This document shows positions 1-7,212 of a stretch of 64,000 nucleotides of DNA, piece after piece. The DNA is from DATCJA01 sp963814955 (GTDB taxonomy: Bacteria; Acidobacteriota; Vicinamibacteria; Vicinamibacterales; UBA2999): positions 682,001 to 746,000 of the forward strand of contig CAWFEX010000015.1 in assembly GCA_963814955.1 (NCBI GenBank). The letters run 5' to 3'. Position numbers and translations under genes: made by a program. A model generated the notes under the pieces. It had not been told where the DNA came from, did no database searches, and saw nothing but the letters and a program-made list of their open reading frames with translations. Each line of letters begins with the position of its first letter. The first letter of the stretch is position 1.

Positions 1-972
1 TCGCTGCGATGGAAAGAGATGCTCGGCTACGCCGACCATGAGGTTGAGGCGCACGTCAGCGCGTGGGAACGGCTGCTCCACCCCGACGATGTAGCGCGCG
101 CGCACCAGGTCAACGAGAGCGTGAAGCAGGGCGCGGCCACTTACGAAGGAGAGTTCCGCCTGCTCCATAAAGAGGGCCACTACGTCCATGTTCTGTCGCG
201 CGGATATCCCGTCCGCCGCGAGCCCGGCGGCCCTGTGGTCCGCATCGTCGGAACCCACTTCGATCTGACCGCACGGAAGCGTGCCGAAGCCGAACGGACG
301 CGCAGCGAGCTCCTCACCCGCCTGGTGTTCGCGCAAGAGGAAGAGCGACGGCGAATCGGGCGCGAGATGCACGATCAATTCGGAGAACAGCTGACGGCGC
401 TCGCCCATCGGATTCGCATGCTCAAAGACGTGTGCGGCGATCGCGACGACTGGCGGAGGCACGTCGAATCCGTCGAAACCATCGCCCAGCAGATCGACCG
501 GGACGTCGATCATCTCGTGTGGGAGCTGCGTCCGACCGCGCTCGACGATCTGGGTCTGCGTGCCGCTGTCGAGAATTACGTGCAGAACTGGTCGAGCCGT
601 GTGGGCATCGCCGCAACGCTGCACATGCACGGGCTGCTCGAAGATCGACTTTCCCCCGACGCCGAGACGGCGCTGTATCGGATCGCACAGGAGGCACTGA
701 CGAACGTGGCGAAGCACGCAAAGGCCGCGAATGTCGGCGTCATTCTCGAGCGCACCCCAGATTACGTGCTCTTGATCATCGAAGACGACGGCGTTGGATT
801 CGATCCCGGCACGGCCGACGAGAAGGGACAGGGGTTCGGTCTGGTGGGTATGCAGGAGCGCGCCGGCCTCGTGGGCGCGACACTGGAAATCGAGTCCTCC
901 GCCGGCAACGGCACCACCGTCTTCGTGCGGATGGATGCCCCGCGCGGAACGCCCACTCCCGATCATGTCTGA
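1..972 (+). CDS. PAS-domain sensor histidine kinase (5' end outside window)
   Basis: Sensor kinase of a NarL-type two-component pair. The reading frame is open from base 1 and reads SLRWKEMLGY before the first Met at 19, a typical PAS beginning, so the N-terminus lies upstream. Seen: PAS/PAC region to about base 285 ending in FDLTARKRAEAER, a HisKA_3 dimerisation helix with REMHDQFGE (phospho-His codon 370-372), then HATPase motifs ALTNVAKHAKA and DDGVGFDP. No membrane helix is visible in the part present. The stop overlaps the start of the response regulator by 8 bases, so the two are almost certainly co-transcribed partners. The stimulus cannot be inferred. Confidence 0.93.
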   Translation, partial: SLRWKEMLGYADHEVEAHVSAWERLLHPDDVARAHQVNESVKQGAATYEGEFRLLHKEGHYVHVLSRGYPVRREPGGPVVRIVGTHFDLTARKRAEAERTRSELLTRLVFAQEEERRRIGREMHDQFGEQLTALAHRIRMLKDVCGDRDDWRRHVESVETIAQQIDRDVDHLVWELRPTALDDLGLRAAVENYVQNWSSRVGIAATLHMHGLLEDRLSPDAETALYRIAQEALTNVAKHAKAANVGVILERTPDYVLLIIEDDGVGFDPGTADEKGQGFGLVGMQERAGLVGATLEIESSAGNGTTVFVRMDAPRGTPTPDHV

Positions 973-1627
973 ACGCGCGGTCCCGCTGCGGATTCTTCTC
1001 GCCGACGATCACGTGACCATGCGCCATGGGCTCAAGCTGCTCATCGACAGTCAGGCCGACATGAAGGTGGTGTCGGAAGCAAGCGACGGCGAGGCCGCCA
1101 TCCAGAACGCCATCGCTCTGAAGCCGGACGTCGTCGTCATGGACATTTCAATGCCGGGAATGAATGGACTGGCGGCCACCCGGGCGCTGAAACAGCAGCA
1201 ACCCGCCACTGCAATCGTGACACTCACCAGGCACGGCGATGATGCCTACGTTCAGGAGCTGCTGCGGGCGGGTGTATCGGGCTATGTGCTGAAGCAGAGC
1301 GCCCCGAACGAACTGCTCCAGGCGATTCGAGCCGCCGCCGCCGGCGGCCAGTACCTCGACTCCGCGCTGACCGCGCGCGTCACGGCGCGCGCCATTGGAC
1401 GGGCAGACAAAGTCAAGAAAGGTGGAGCGGCGCTCAGTGAGCGGGAATCGGACGTGCTGCGGCTGATTGCATCCGGCTACAGCAACAAGGAGATTGCCGG
1501 TCAGCTCTCACTGAGCGTCAAGACGGTCGAAGCCCACAAGGCGAACGCAGTGCGCAAGCTGGGGCTGAGCGGACGGATCGACATCGTGAAATACGCCCTT
1601 CTGCAAGGGTGGCTGAACAAGACGTAA
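965..1627 (+). CDS. NarL/FixJ-family response regulator
   Basis: DNA-binding response regulator, 220 residues. An in-frame start exists upstream at 794, but the protein homology begins at the ATG at 965 (MSERAVPLRILLADDHVTM), which overlaps the kinase stop. Seen: acidic pair D14-D15, phosphoacceptor D60 in VVVMDISMPGMNG, conserved Lys in GYVLKQSA, and a C-terminal LuxR helix-turn-helix (LSERESDVLRLIASGYSNKE, then VKTVEAHK). It should act in the cytoplasm, phosphorylated by the upstream kinase. The target genes are unknown; a palindromic repeat and a small AAA-like gene follow. Confidence 0.95.
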   Translation: MSERAVPLRILLADDHVTMRHGLKLLIDSQADMKVVSEASDGEAAIQNAIALKPDVVVMDISMPGMNGLAATRALKQQQPATAIVTLTRHGDDAYVQELLRAGVSGYVLKQSAPNELLQAIRAAAAGGQYLDSALTARVTARAIGRADKVKKGGAALSERESDVLRLIASGYSNKEIAGQLSLSVKTVEAHKANAVRKLGLSGRIDIVKYALLQGWLNKT

Positions 1628-1632
1628 TCGAG

Positions 1633-1670
1633 GGGGTCAGACCCGGGGTCTGACCCCGGGTCTGACCCCA
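1633..1670. repeat. GGGGTCAGACCC palindromic repeat, copy 1
   Basis: Three alternating GGGGTCAGACC / GGTCTGACCCC units form overlapping inverted repeats just after the response-regulator stop. The same palindrome recurs at 2504-2529. It may act as a terminator hairpin, but its recurrence fits a dispersed REP-like element better. Confidence 0.7.
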
Positions 1671-1801
1671 GAACCTGGCACTAGGGATTTTCCCTACCCG
1701 TTCCCCACGTTCTTCCCGATAGCCGGCGCCGTGACACAGGCGTAGAGTCACAAGCACTCCCCCCACCCCTCTCTCGTCGCGGGAAAAAAGGAGGCACGTC
1801 C

Positions 1802-2224
1802 ATGGGGTCCGGCTCGAACGCTGTCGTTGACTGGCGTCTCGCACGAGAAACACATCGAGACCTCCAGATCGTAGGGCGACAGCGAACGAATCTCCTGTTG
1901 ATGGGCGCGCCCGGCGCAACCGGCCTCGTCCTCGAAATGTTGGGGCTCGATCTGCGCGAGCCGGTTCTGACGTGGCGGCCCGGTCAGCCGCTCGTGCTTC
2001 CGCCGCAGGGCCGCGCGGCGACACTTATTCTTCACGACGTCGGCAGGCTGACGTCTGTCGATCAGCAGCTCATTATGCGCTGGCTGGATTACACCGCCGG
2101 AGGGATTCGCGTGGTCAGCACCACCACGGAACCGCTCTGGCCGCGCGTCCAGACCGGTAAGTTCAACGAGGTGCTCTACTATCGACTGAACACCGTCTGC
2201 TTGAGCGCGGCGTCGCAAAGCTGA
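1802..2224 (+). CDS. Small degenerate AAA / sigma-54-interaction-like protein
   Basis: 140-residue soluble protein of unknown function. A strong Shine-Dalgarno (AAGGAGG, 1788-1794) fixes the ATG at 1802. The fold resembles the AAA domain of sigma-54 activators: LQIVGRQRTNLLLMGAPGA sits where Walker A should be but lacks the GxxGxGK lysine, RAATLILHDVGRL resembles Walker B, and GIRVVSTTTEPLW resembles the following sensor strand. GAFTGA loop, arginine fingers and DNA-binding domain are all absent. It therefore cannot be an ordinary ATP-hydrolysing activator; it could be a regulatory or decoy AAA remnant. Family assignment is inference from pattern. Confidence 0.72.
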   Translation: MGSGSNAVVDWRLARETHRDLQIVGRQRTNLLLMGAPGATGLVLEMLGLDLREPVLTWRPGQPLVLPPQGRAATLILHDVGRLTSVDQQLIMRWLDYTAGGIRVVSTTTEPLWPRVQTGKFNEVLYYRLNTVCLSAASQS

Positions 2225-2359
2225 GTTCTTCTCCCCCCGGCTCCCCCCACCATCAATTTCTGCCCCGGTGAATGCGGCAGCTGTGCTTGACAGGCGCAGC
2301 TGCGTACGAAGAAATCGTCGGAAGCATTGCTCGTGATTGTTGAGGAAAGGAGGCGACTC

Positions 2360-2504
2360 ATGCCGAACAAGAGAATTGAACCCTGCCTATGGTTCGATCA
2401 CCAGGCCGAAGAGGCCGTGACGTTCGGCGCAACGTGCGATGGAAGCGCTGCTGCGCATGAAGAAGCTCGATATCCGCGAGCTCGAACGCGCCGCCGCCGC
2501 ATAG
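2360..2504 (+). pseudogene. Relic of a VOC/PhnB-like gene (both ends kept, middle lost)
   Basis: After a perfect ribosome site (AAAGGAGG, 2346-2353) an ATG opens with MPNKRIEPCLWFDHQAEEAV, the usual N-terminus of PhnB-like glyoxalase-fold proteins. About 65 bases on, in another frame, the sequence reads MEALLRMKKLDIRELERAA and stops at 2502-2504, which is the usual C-terminus of the same family. The roughly 110 residues expected between are missing. This is a gene collapsed by a large internal deletion plus a frame change. The stop codon overlaps the second palindromic repeat. Confidence 0.7.
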
Positions 2505-2529
2505 GGGTCAGACCCCGGGTCTGACCCCA
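2504..2529. repeat. GGGGTCAGACCC palindromic repeat, copy 2
   Basis: Twelve-base arms GGGGTCAGACCC and GGGTCTGACCCC separated by one base, the same element as at 1633-1670. It lies at the 3' end of the VOC relic, and its first base is the last base of the relic's stop codon. Confidence 0.75.
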
Positions 2530-2574
2530 AATCGTGTCACAGGCGGTTAATACCCCCGAGTGTAGGGCACTCGT

Positions 2575-3444
2575 ATGCCATCTGTTCTCGATGCTTTGAC
2601 CCGTATCGGCGCGTTCCTGAACATGGGAATCGCCGGCAGCGAGTTCACGCCGCTCAAGCTCCTGATCGTCGTGACGATGATCTCGGCGCTCGTGTGGATT
2701 ACGCGCCGCGTCACCCGCTGGCTGGTGGACACCGCGCTGGCGCGGCGCGGTCTGGACGTAGGCATGCGCGAGGCCATCGGCGCGATTCTGCGCTACGGCA
2801 TCATCACGCTCGGCGGCCTCGTCATCCTTCAAAGCGCCGGAATCAACCTCACGTCCCTGAATGTCCTGGTAGGCGCGATTGGCGTCGGTCTCGGCTTCGG
2901 CCTCCAGAACATCATGAGCAACTTCTTCAGCGGGCTGATCATCCTGTTCGAGCGCCCGATCAAGATTGGCGATCGCATCGAGATAGCCGGCGTGACCGGG
3001 GAAGTGCGAGAGATCGCCGCGCGGGCGACGACCATTGTGACCGACGAGAACGTCGCGATCCTGGTACCCAACTCGCAGTTCATTTCAGAACGCGTGACGA
3101 ACTGGAGCCGGCCCGGCGCGCTGACGGCGTATGCACTCTTTTTTTACGTGTCTCAGACGTCGGACCCCGAGCTCGTGCGTCGCATACTGCTGGCCGCCGC
3201 CGAGAACCATCCCGACGTGCTCGAGACTCCGCAACCGCAGGTCGAATTCGTCGAGGCGGGACTTGCGGCCCTGCGATTCCAGCTCCAGGTGTGGAGCACA
3301 AAGCACCTCACGACGGCGGGCACGCTGAAGAGCGACTTGAATTTCGAGATATGGCGTCAGCTGGCTGCCGCAGAGGCGATGGTTCCTCCAGAGCAAGGAT
3401 CAACCGCGCTCGCGCTGCAGATTGGACAGTCTGCAAAACGTTGA
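2575..3444 (+). CDS. MscS-family mechanosensitive channel
   Basis: Inner-membrane small-conductance mechanosensitive channel, 289 residues, opening on osmotic downshift to release solutes. Seen: an N-terminal hydrophobic helix near residues 25-45, a second near 70-90, then the pore-lining TM3 and family signature GVGLGFGLQNIMSNFFSGLI around 100-125, followed by ILFERPIKIGDRIEI and the beta domain containing LVPNSQFISERVTNWS. Length matches short MscS homologs. It is monocistronic, with the VOC relic upstream and the opposite-strand DinB gene downstream. Confidence 0.94.
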   Translation: MPSVLDALTRIGAFLNMGIAGSEFTPLKLLIVVTMISALVWITRRVTRWLVDTALARRGLDVGMREAIGAILRYGIITLGGLVILQSAGINLTSLNVLVGAIGVGLGFGLQNIMSNFFSGLIILFERPIKIGDRIEIAGVTGEVREIAARATTIVTDENVAILVPNSQFISERVTNWSRPGALTAYALFFYVSQTSDPELVRRILLAAAENHPDVLETPQPQVEFVEAGLAALRFQLQVWSTKHLTTAGTLKSDLNFEIWRQLAAAEAMVPPEQGSTALALQIGQSAKR

Positions 3445-3481
3445 CGTCCGGGCGCATCCAGCCGGCGTCGCGCGTCAGTAC

Positions 3482-3988
3482 CTAACCGAACCGCTGGTCG
3501 TCGGCTGACGGGCCGTAAATCGCGGGGACGGGCTGATCGTTGAGCCGCAGATACACCGTGAGCTGGGCGCGATGGTGTGCGAGATGGCTGAACGTGTCGG
3601 CGAGCACGACGTGTCGCGGTTGATCCATCACGCCCTGTCCCTTGACGAGCAGCTTCCAGTTCGTCGTCAACAAATAGTCATCGGTCGTTCCCGCGAGCGC
3701 CGCCCGGCCATCCTGAACGCCTTTGTCGAGCGTGGCGACAAGCTGCTCCACCGTTGGTTGCTGGTACTGCCCCTGCCCTTCCGGCGGACTCAGCTCGAGG
3801 TCGTCTTTATTGATGATGAGCGCAATCCACGACGGCATCGCGGCGACGAGGCCTGCGAGACGTAACAACGGCATCGACTTCGAGTGCGGCTTCCAGTCGT
3901 CCTTGCCTTTGGGAACGTTTTCCAATGTTCGCCGCGTGCGCGCCGCTTCGCGTTCGAGTTGATCGAGGAACAGTTGAGTCAGCTTCAT
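3482..3988 (-). CDS. DinB-family protein
   Basis: Four-helix-bundle protein of the DinB/YfiT-like group, 168 residues, often metal-binding and of unclear role. Begins MKLTQLFLDQLEREA, continues with VPKGKDDWKPHSKSMPL, and ends with a conserved helix ADTFSHLAHHRAQLTVYLRL carrying the family's typical metal-ligand histidines. I chose the Met at 3988; an in-frame Met at 4012 would add eight residues (MYADALIA). Neither has a clear ribosome site. It converges with the MscS gene. Confidence 0.88.
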   Translation of the reverse strand: MKLTQLFLDQLEREAARTRRTLENVPKGKDDWKPHSKSMPLLRLAGLVAAMPSWIALIINKDDLELSPPEGQGQYQQPTVEQLVATLDKGVQDGRAALAGTTDDYLLTTNWKLLVKGQGVMDQPRHVVLADTFSHLAHHRAQLTVYLRLNDQPVPAIYGPSADDQRFG

Positions 3989-4077
3989 GGCGATCAATGC
4001 GTCAGCATACATCACAGACATCCGCCGACCGTGCGCGGCGGCAGACGGGTTCGTCGTGCGCTGCGCCGTGACTTCGA

Positions 4078-5331
4078 CTACGCGTTTCGACGCGAAGCCG
4101 GGTCGGCGAGATAGCAGGCAAGGTGCTCCATCAGATCGCGCGCGTCGTCCTCCGCACCGCAGATGAAGCTCGACTTGCGCCGCCGGAGAACGGGCAGTCC
4201 AATGGCGTACAGCCCCGGCGCGTCGACAACGCCGCCATCGTGGCGAAGCTGACCTTTGTAATCGAGGACGGGTACGTGGAGCCAACTGTAGTCGGGGCGA
4301 AATCCCGTGGCCCAGAGGATTGAACGGATCTCGCCACCCGCGAGGTCGAGGTGGAGACGCGACGAAGGTGGCACGCGCGTGGGCTCGAAACGCTCTGAAG
4401 GTCCGACGTCGACATCACGGGCGTTCGCTCTCGCCCACTCGTCGAACGTGTCGAGGAGCCGATTCATCTTGAGATCGGCGAGCGCGAATTGATTGCGGAG
4501 ACCGCCGGAGAAGAGGAGCCTGCTCCCGCGTACGGCGGACAGCCGGCCCACGAGCTCCACGCCAAGCGTGCTGAGCGCGTTGAGGTCCAGCGTCGCGCGC
4601 TCCGCCGTTCCTACGAGCTGCGGCGACGGAAGCCGTCTGGCGCGGATCAGGTCGTCTATCTCGTCATACCGCTGGTTCCAGACACCGGACGCCTCCATCC
4701 ACCACAGCACGTCCCGTCCTCGATACGTCCTCGGCAGCCGCACGTGTTCGCCTACGGAGAGCGTCACACGACGACCAGAGCGGTGAATTTCGTCGGCGAG
4801 CTGCACGCCCGTGGCGGAGGCACCAACGACCAGGACGCCGCCATCTGGCAGCTGGTCTGCGTTGCGGTAGTCCATGGGCGTCACGCACGGAATCGATGCC
4901 GGGACGTCCTGCCGGAGCGCCGGCAAGGCCGGCACGTTGCAGGCGCCGCTCGCCAGCACAAGGCAACGGCACTCGAGGTCTCCGTTGCTCGTGCTGACGT
5001 AGTAGCCTGCGTCCGTCTGCCTGACCGAGGTGACGGCGGTGTGCGTCCGAAGCGGTGGCGCGATTGCGGCCGCGAAGCGAGAGACGAATTCAGCCACCTC
5101 GGCCGCCGTCATGAAGCCGTCGGGATCGGCGCCCTCATAACGGAAACCGGGCAGACGGCATTGCCAGTTGGGCGTCAGCAGCCGCAGCGAATCCCAACGT
5201 TCGCGGCGCCAGGAATTGGCGATTTCGCCACGCTCGAGCACCACGTGATCGATCGAGCGCTCATTGAGGCAGCGGCTCGCCGCCAGCCCGGCGTGCCCCG
5301 CCCCGATGACAACCGTGGTGACCTTTTCGAT
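4078..5331 (-). CDS. Flavin-containing monooxygenase-like NAD(P)/FAD oxidoreductase with no canonical start codon
   Basis: Cytoplasmic FAD/NAD(P)H oxidoreductase of the FMO/CzcO type. The first canonical start in frame (5244) would remove the FAD-binding loop. The same frame continues upstream as EKVTTVVIGAGHAGLAASRC, containing the essential GxGxxG, back to an ATC at 5329-5331 placed just after a GGAGG ribosome site. No ATG, GTG or TTG exists between the upstream in-frame stop and the Rossmann motif. A second dinucleotide motif (GVLVVGASATGVQLADEI) and ILWATGFRPDYSWL follow. Either ATC is the start, or an ATG has been mutated or misread. Lies 19 bases after the OsmC gene, so probably one operon. 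Substrate unknown. Confidence 0.85.
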   Translation of the reverse strand: MEKVTTVVIGAGHAGLAASRCLNERSIDHVVLERGEIANSWRRERWDSLRLLTPNWQCRLPGFRYEGADPDGFMTAAEVAEFVSRFAAAIAPPLRTHTAVTSVRQTDAGYYVSTSNGDLECRCLVLASGACNVPALPALRQDVPASIPCVTPMDYRNADQLPDGGVLVVGASATGVQLADEIHRSGRRVTLSVGEHVRLPRTYRGRDVLWWMEASGVWNQRYDEIDDLIRARRLPSPQLVGTAERATLDLNALSTLGVELVGRLSAVRGSRLLFSGGLRNQFALADLKMNRLLDTFDEWARANARDVDVGPSERFEPTRVPPSSRLHLDLAGGEIRSILWATGFRPDYSWLHVPVLDYKGQLRHDGGVVDAPGLYAIGLPVLRRRKSSFICGAEDDARDLMEHLACYLADPASRRNA

Positions 5332-5350
5332 GGTTCCTCCGACCGAGCCG

Positions 5351-5905
5351 TTAGACGACCTGGACCGTGACGTTCACCGGATTGGTGATGACGTCGTAGA
5401 CGGCCGAGCGTTTCTGCGACTGCGCGACGATCGCCTCGATGTCGGACTTCGATGCATCCGCGTCAATCTTGAACGTCACCTTGATGTCGTCGTAGCCGTT
5501 TCGCACGTCGCTGTCCATTCCGAGGATGCCGCGAATGTCCATCTTGCCTTCGAGCTTCGATTCGACCGAGCGCAGCTGAATGCCGCGATTCTGGGCCACC
5601 GCCGCCACGCCGGCCGTGAGGCAGCTCGCGAGGCCAACGAGGACGTATTCGATCGGCGTGATACCGCGATCCTCGGCCGCAAAGACCTCCGGATGATCCG
5701 CATCGAAGGAGGTCTCGGTCTTGTGGGCCTGCTCCTCGCCGAGCCCGAAGAAGCCTTTGACGTTCGTCGTGCTGTACGTGCCGTTCTGCCACTTGCAGGA
5801 CGCCCGCCACGTGAATTTCGTCGCCGCCGGCGCGTCTTTCAATGCCTCTCGCGCGTCCAGCAGCGCCTGGACGTTGACTCCGTTGTTGACGCTCGTCATG
5901 GCCAT
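5351..5905 (-). CDS. OsmC-family protein
   Basis: OsmC-like protein of 184 residues, a family that includes thiol-dependent organic-peroxide reductases. Seen: the N-terminal strand region with FTWRASCKWQNGTYS and the central helix IEYVLVGLASCLTAGVAAVA bearing the conserved Cys. The second catalytic Cys usual near the C-terminal YDVITNP region is not seen (SQKRSAVYDVITNPV), so this belongs to the single-cysteine branch and peroxidase activity is uncertain. An AAAGGGG ribosome site precedes the ATG at 5905. It leads the short operon with the flavin monooxygenase and is divergent from metX. Confidence 0.88.
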   Translation of the reverse strand: MAMTSVNNGVNVQALLDAREALKDAPAATKFTWRASCKWQNGTYSTTNVKGFFGLGEEQAHKTETSFDADHPEVFAAEDRGITPIEYVLVGLASCLTAGVAAVAQNRGIQLRSVESKLEGKMDIRGILGMDSDVRNGYDDIKVTFKIDADASKSDIEAIVAQSQKRSAVYDVITNPVNVTVQVV

Positions 5906-5949
5906 AGTGAACCCCTTTCAATTAGTAGAGCGGCTGGCGGAAGTCCCAA

Positions 5950-5992
5950 ATCATACACGACCATGAACGGCGCCTGGGGACAGCGATATGAT
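5950..5992. promoter_or_regulatory. Possible divergent -10 elements between osmC and metX
   Basis: On the plus strand TATGAT (5987-5992) lies only eight bases before the metX ATG, which would give a leaderless or nearly leaderless metX transcript. On the minus strand another TATGAT (complement of 5950-5955) lies about 45 bases before the osmC start. Neither has a convincing -35 hexamer. The 95-base gap is too short for a SAM riboswitch. Inference from motif only. Confidence 0.28.
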
Positions 5993-6000
5993 CGCGGCCC

Positions 6001-7209
6001 ATGCCCACGCCGTCGAAGACTGCCGCCGCTGGCTCCGTCGGCACGGTCGAAACGCAGTTCCTGGATCTGACGAAGCCGCTGAAGCTCGACTGCGGCCGGA
6101 CGCTCCACCCAATCCGCATCGCCTACGAGACCTACGGCACGCTGTCGCCGGCACGCGACAACGTGATTCTCGTATGCCACGCGCTGAGCGGCGACGCGCA
6201 CGCGGCCGGTTTCGCGAAAACGGCGCCCGCCGAGAGCACGAGAGACGGGTTCGCGGCCGAGGATCGGGACGGCACCGCAGGCCGTGGTCTCGGCTGGTGG
6301 GACGGCATGATTGGGCCGGGCAAAGCCTTCGACACAACCCGCTTCTTCGTGGTCAGCACCAACCTGCTCGGAGGGTGCCGCGGGACGACCGGCCCCTCGT
6401 CCACGAACCCCGCGACTGGCAGGCCATACGGGTCCGATTTTCCCGTCATCACGGTCGCCGACATGGTGCGTGCCGAACGCGCGTTCCTCGACGCTATCGG
6501 AATTACAAGGCTTGCCGCCGTTGCAGGCGGTTCTCTCGGCGGCATGCAGGCATTCGAATGGGCCGTCTTGTATCCGGATCAGGTCGATTCCATCGTGGCC
6601 ATCGCGAGCACCCACGCGCTTCAACCTCAGGGCGTCGCCTGGAACGCCATCGCCCGCAGCGCCATCACATCCGATCCGGACTGGCAGGGCGGCCATTACT
6701 ACGGCACCGGGCGCGCTCCGAATGCCGGGATGGGCGTGGCACGGATGGTTGGCCACATCACATATCTCTCGGGCACGTCGCTCGGCGAGAAGTTTGGACG
6801 GCGACTGCAGTTTGCTGACGACATCCGGTACCGCCTGACGGATCCGGAGTTCGAGGTCGAGAGCTACCTGCGCCATCAGGCCGACATGTTCGTGAGGCGA
6901 TTTGACGCGAACACTTATCTCTACACGTCGCGGGCGCTCACCTATTTCGATCTGGCGCGGCAATACGGGCGAGGACGCCTTATCGAAGCGCTGCGAAACG
7001 TGTCTGCCAGGACGCTGCTCATTGCCTTCAGTTCCGACTGGCTGTATCCGCCTTCGGGATCCGCGGAGCTTGCCGCAGCGCTTCGCGCGCTCGGGAAGGA
7101 AGTGGAGTTCGAGGTCATTGAAGCGCCGTATGGGCACGACTGCTTCCTGTTGGAGGAAGCACGGCAGACACCTATGATCGAGCGGTTCCTCGCGCGTGAA
7201 ACGGTGTGA
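6001..7209 (+). CDS. metX: Homoserine O-acetyltransferase
   Basis: Transfers acetyl from acetyl-CoA to L-homoserine, the first committed step of methionine synthesis by direct sulfhydrylation. Alpha/beta-hydrolase fold, 402 residues. Seen: oxyanion-region motif NLLGGCRGTTGPSSTNP, nucleophile elbow AVAGGSLGGMQAFEWA (Ser178), the Asp in FSSDWLYPP and the His in YGHDCFLLE. Four bases separate it from metY, whose product consumes its O-acetylhomoserine. Length and motifs are standard. Long open frames on the opposite strand here are GC-rich shadows. Confidence 0.96.
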   Translation: MPTPSKTAAAGSVGTVETQFLDLTKPLKLDCGRTLHPIRIAYETYGTLSPARDNVILVCHALSGDAHAAGFAKTAPAESTRDGFAAEDRDGTAGRGLGWWDGMIGPGKAFDTTRFFVVSTNLLGGCRGTTGPSSTNPATGRPYGSDFPVITVADMVRAERAFLDAIGITRLAAVAGGSLGGMQAFEWAVLYPDQVDSIVAIASTHALQPQGVAWNAIARSAITSDPDWQGGHYYGTGRAPNAGMGVARMVGHITYLSGTSLGEKFGRRLQFADDIRYRLTDPEFEVESYLRHQADMFVRRFDANTYLYTSRALTYFDLARQYGRGRLIEALRNVSARTLLIAFSSDWLYPPSGSAELAAALRALGKEVEFEVIEAPYGHDCFLLEEARQTPMIERFLARETV

Positions 7210-7212
7210 AGC

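Noticed and set aside
1660..1700. Sigma-54 (-24/-12) promoter upstream of the AAA-like gene
   Set aside because: TGGCAC is present but the GC of the -12 box is not at the required distance.
5906..6000. SAM riboswitch upstream of metX
   Set aside because: The 95-base gap is shared with divergent osmC and shows no riboswitch stems.
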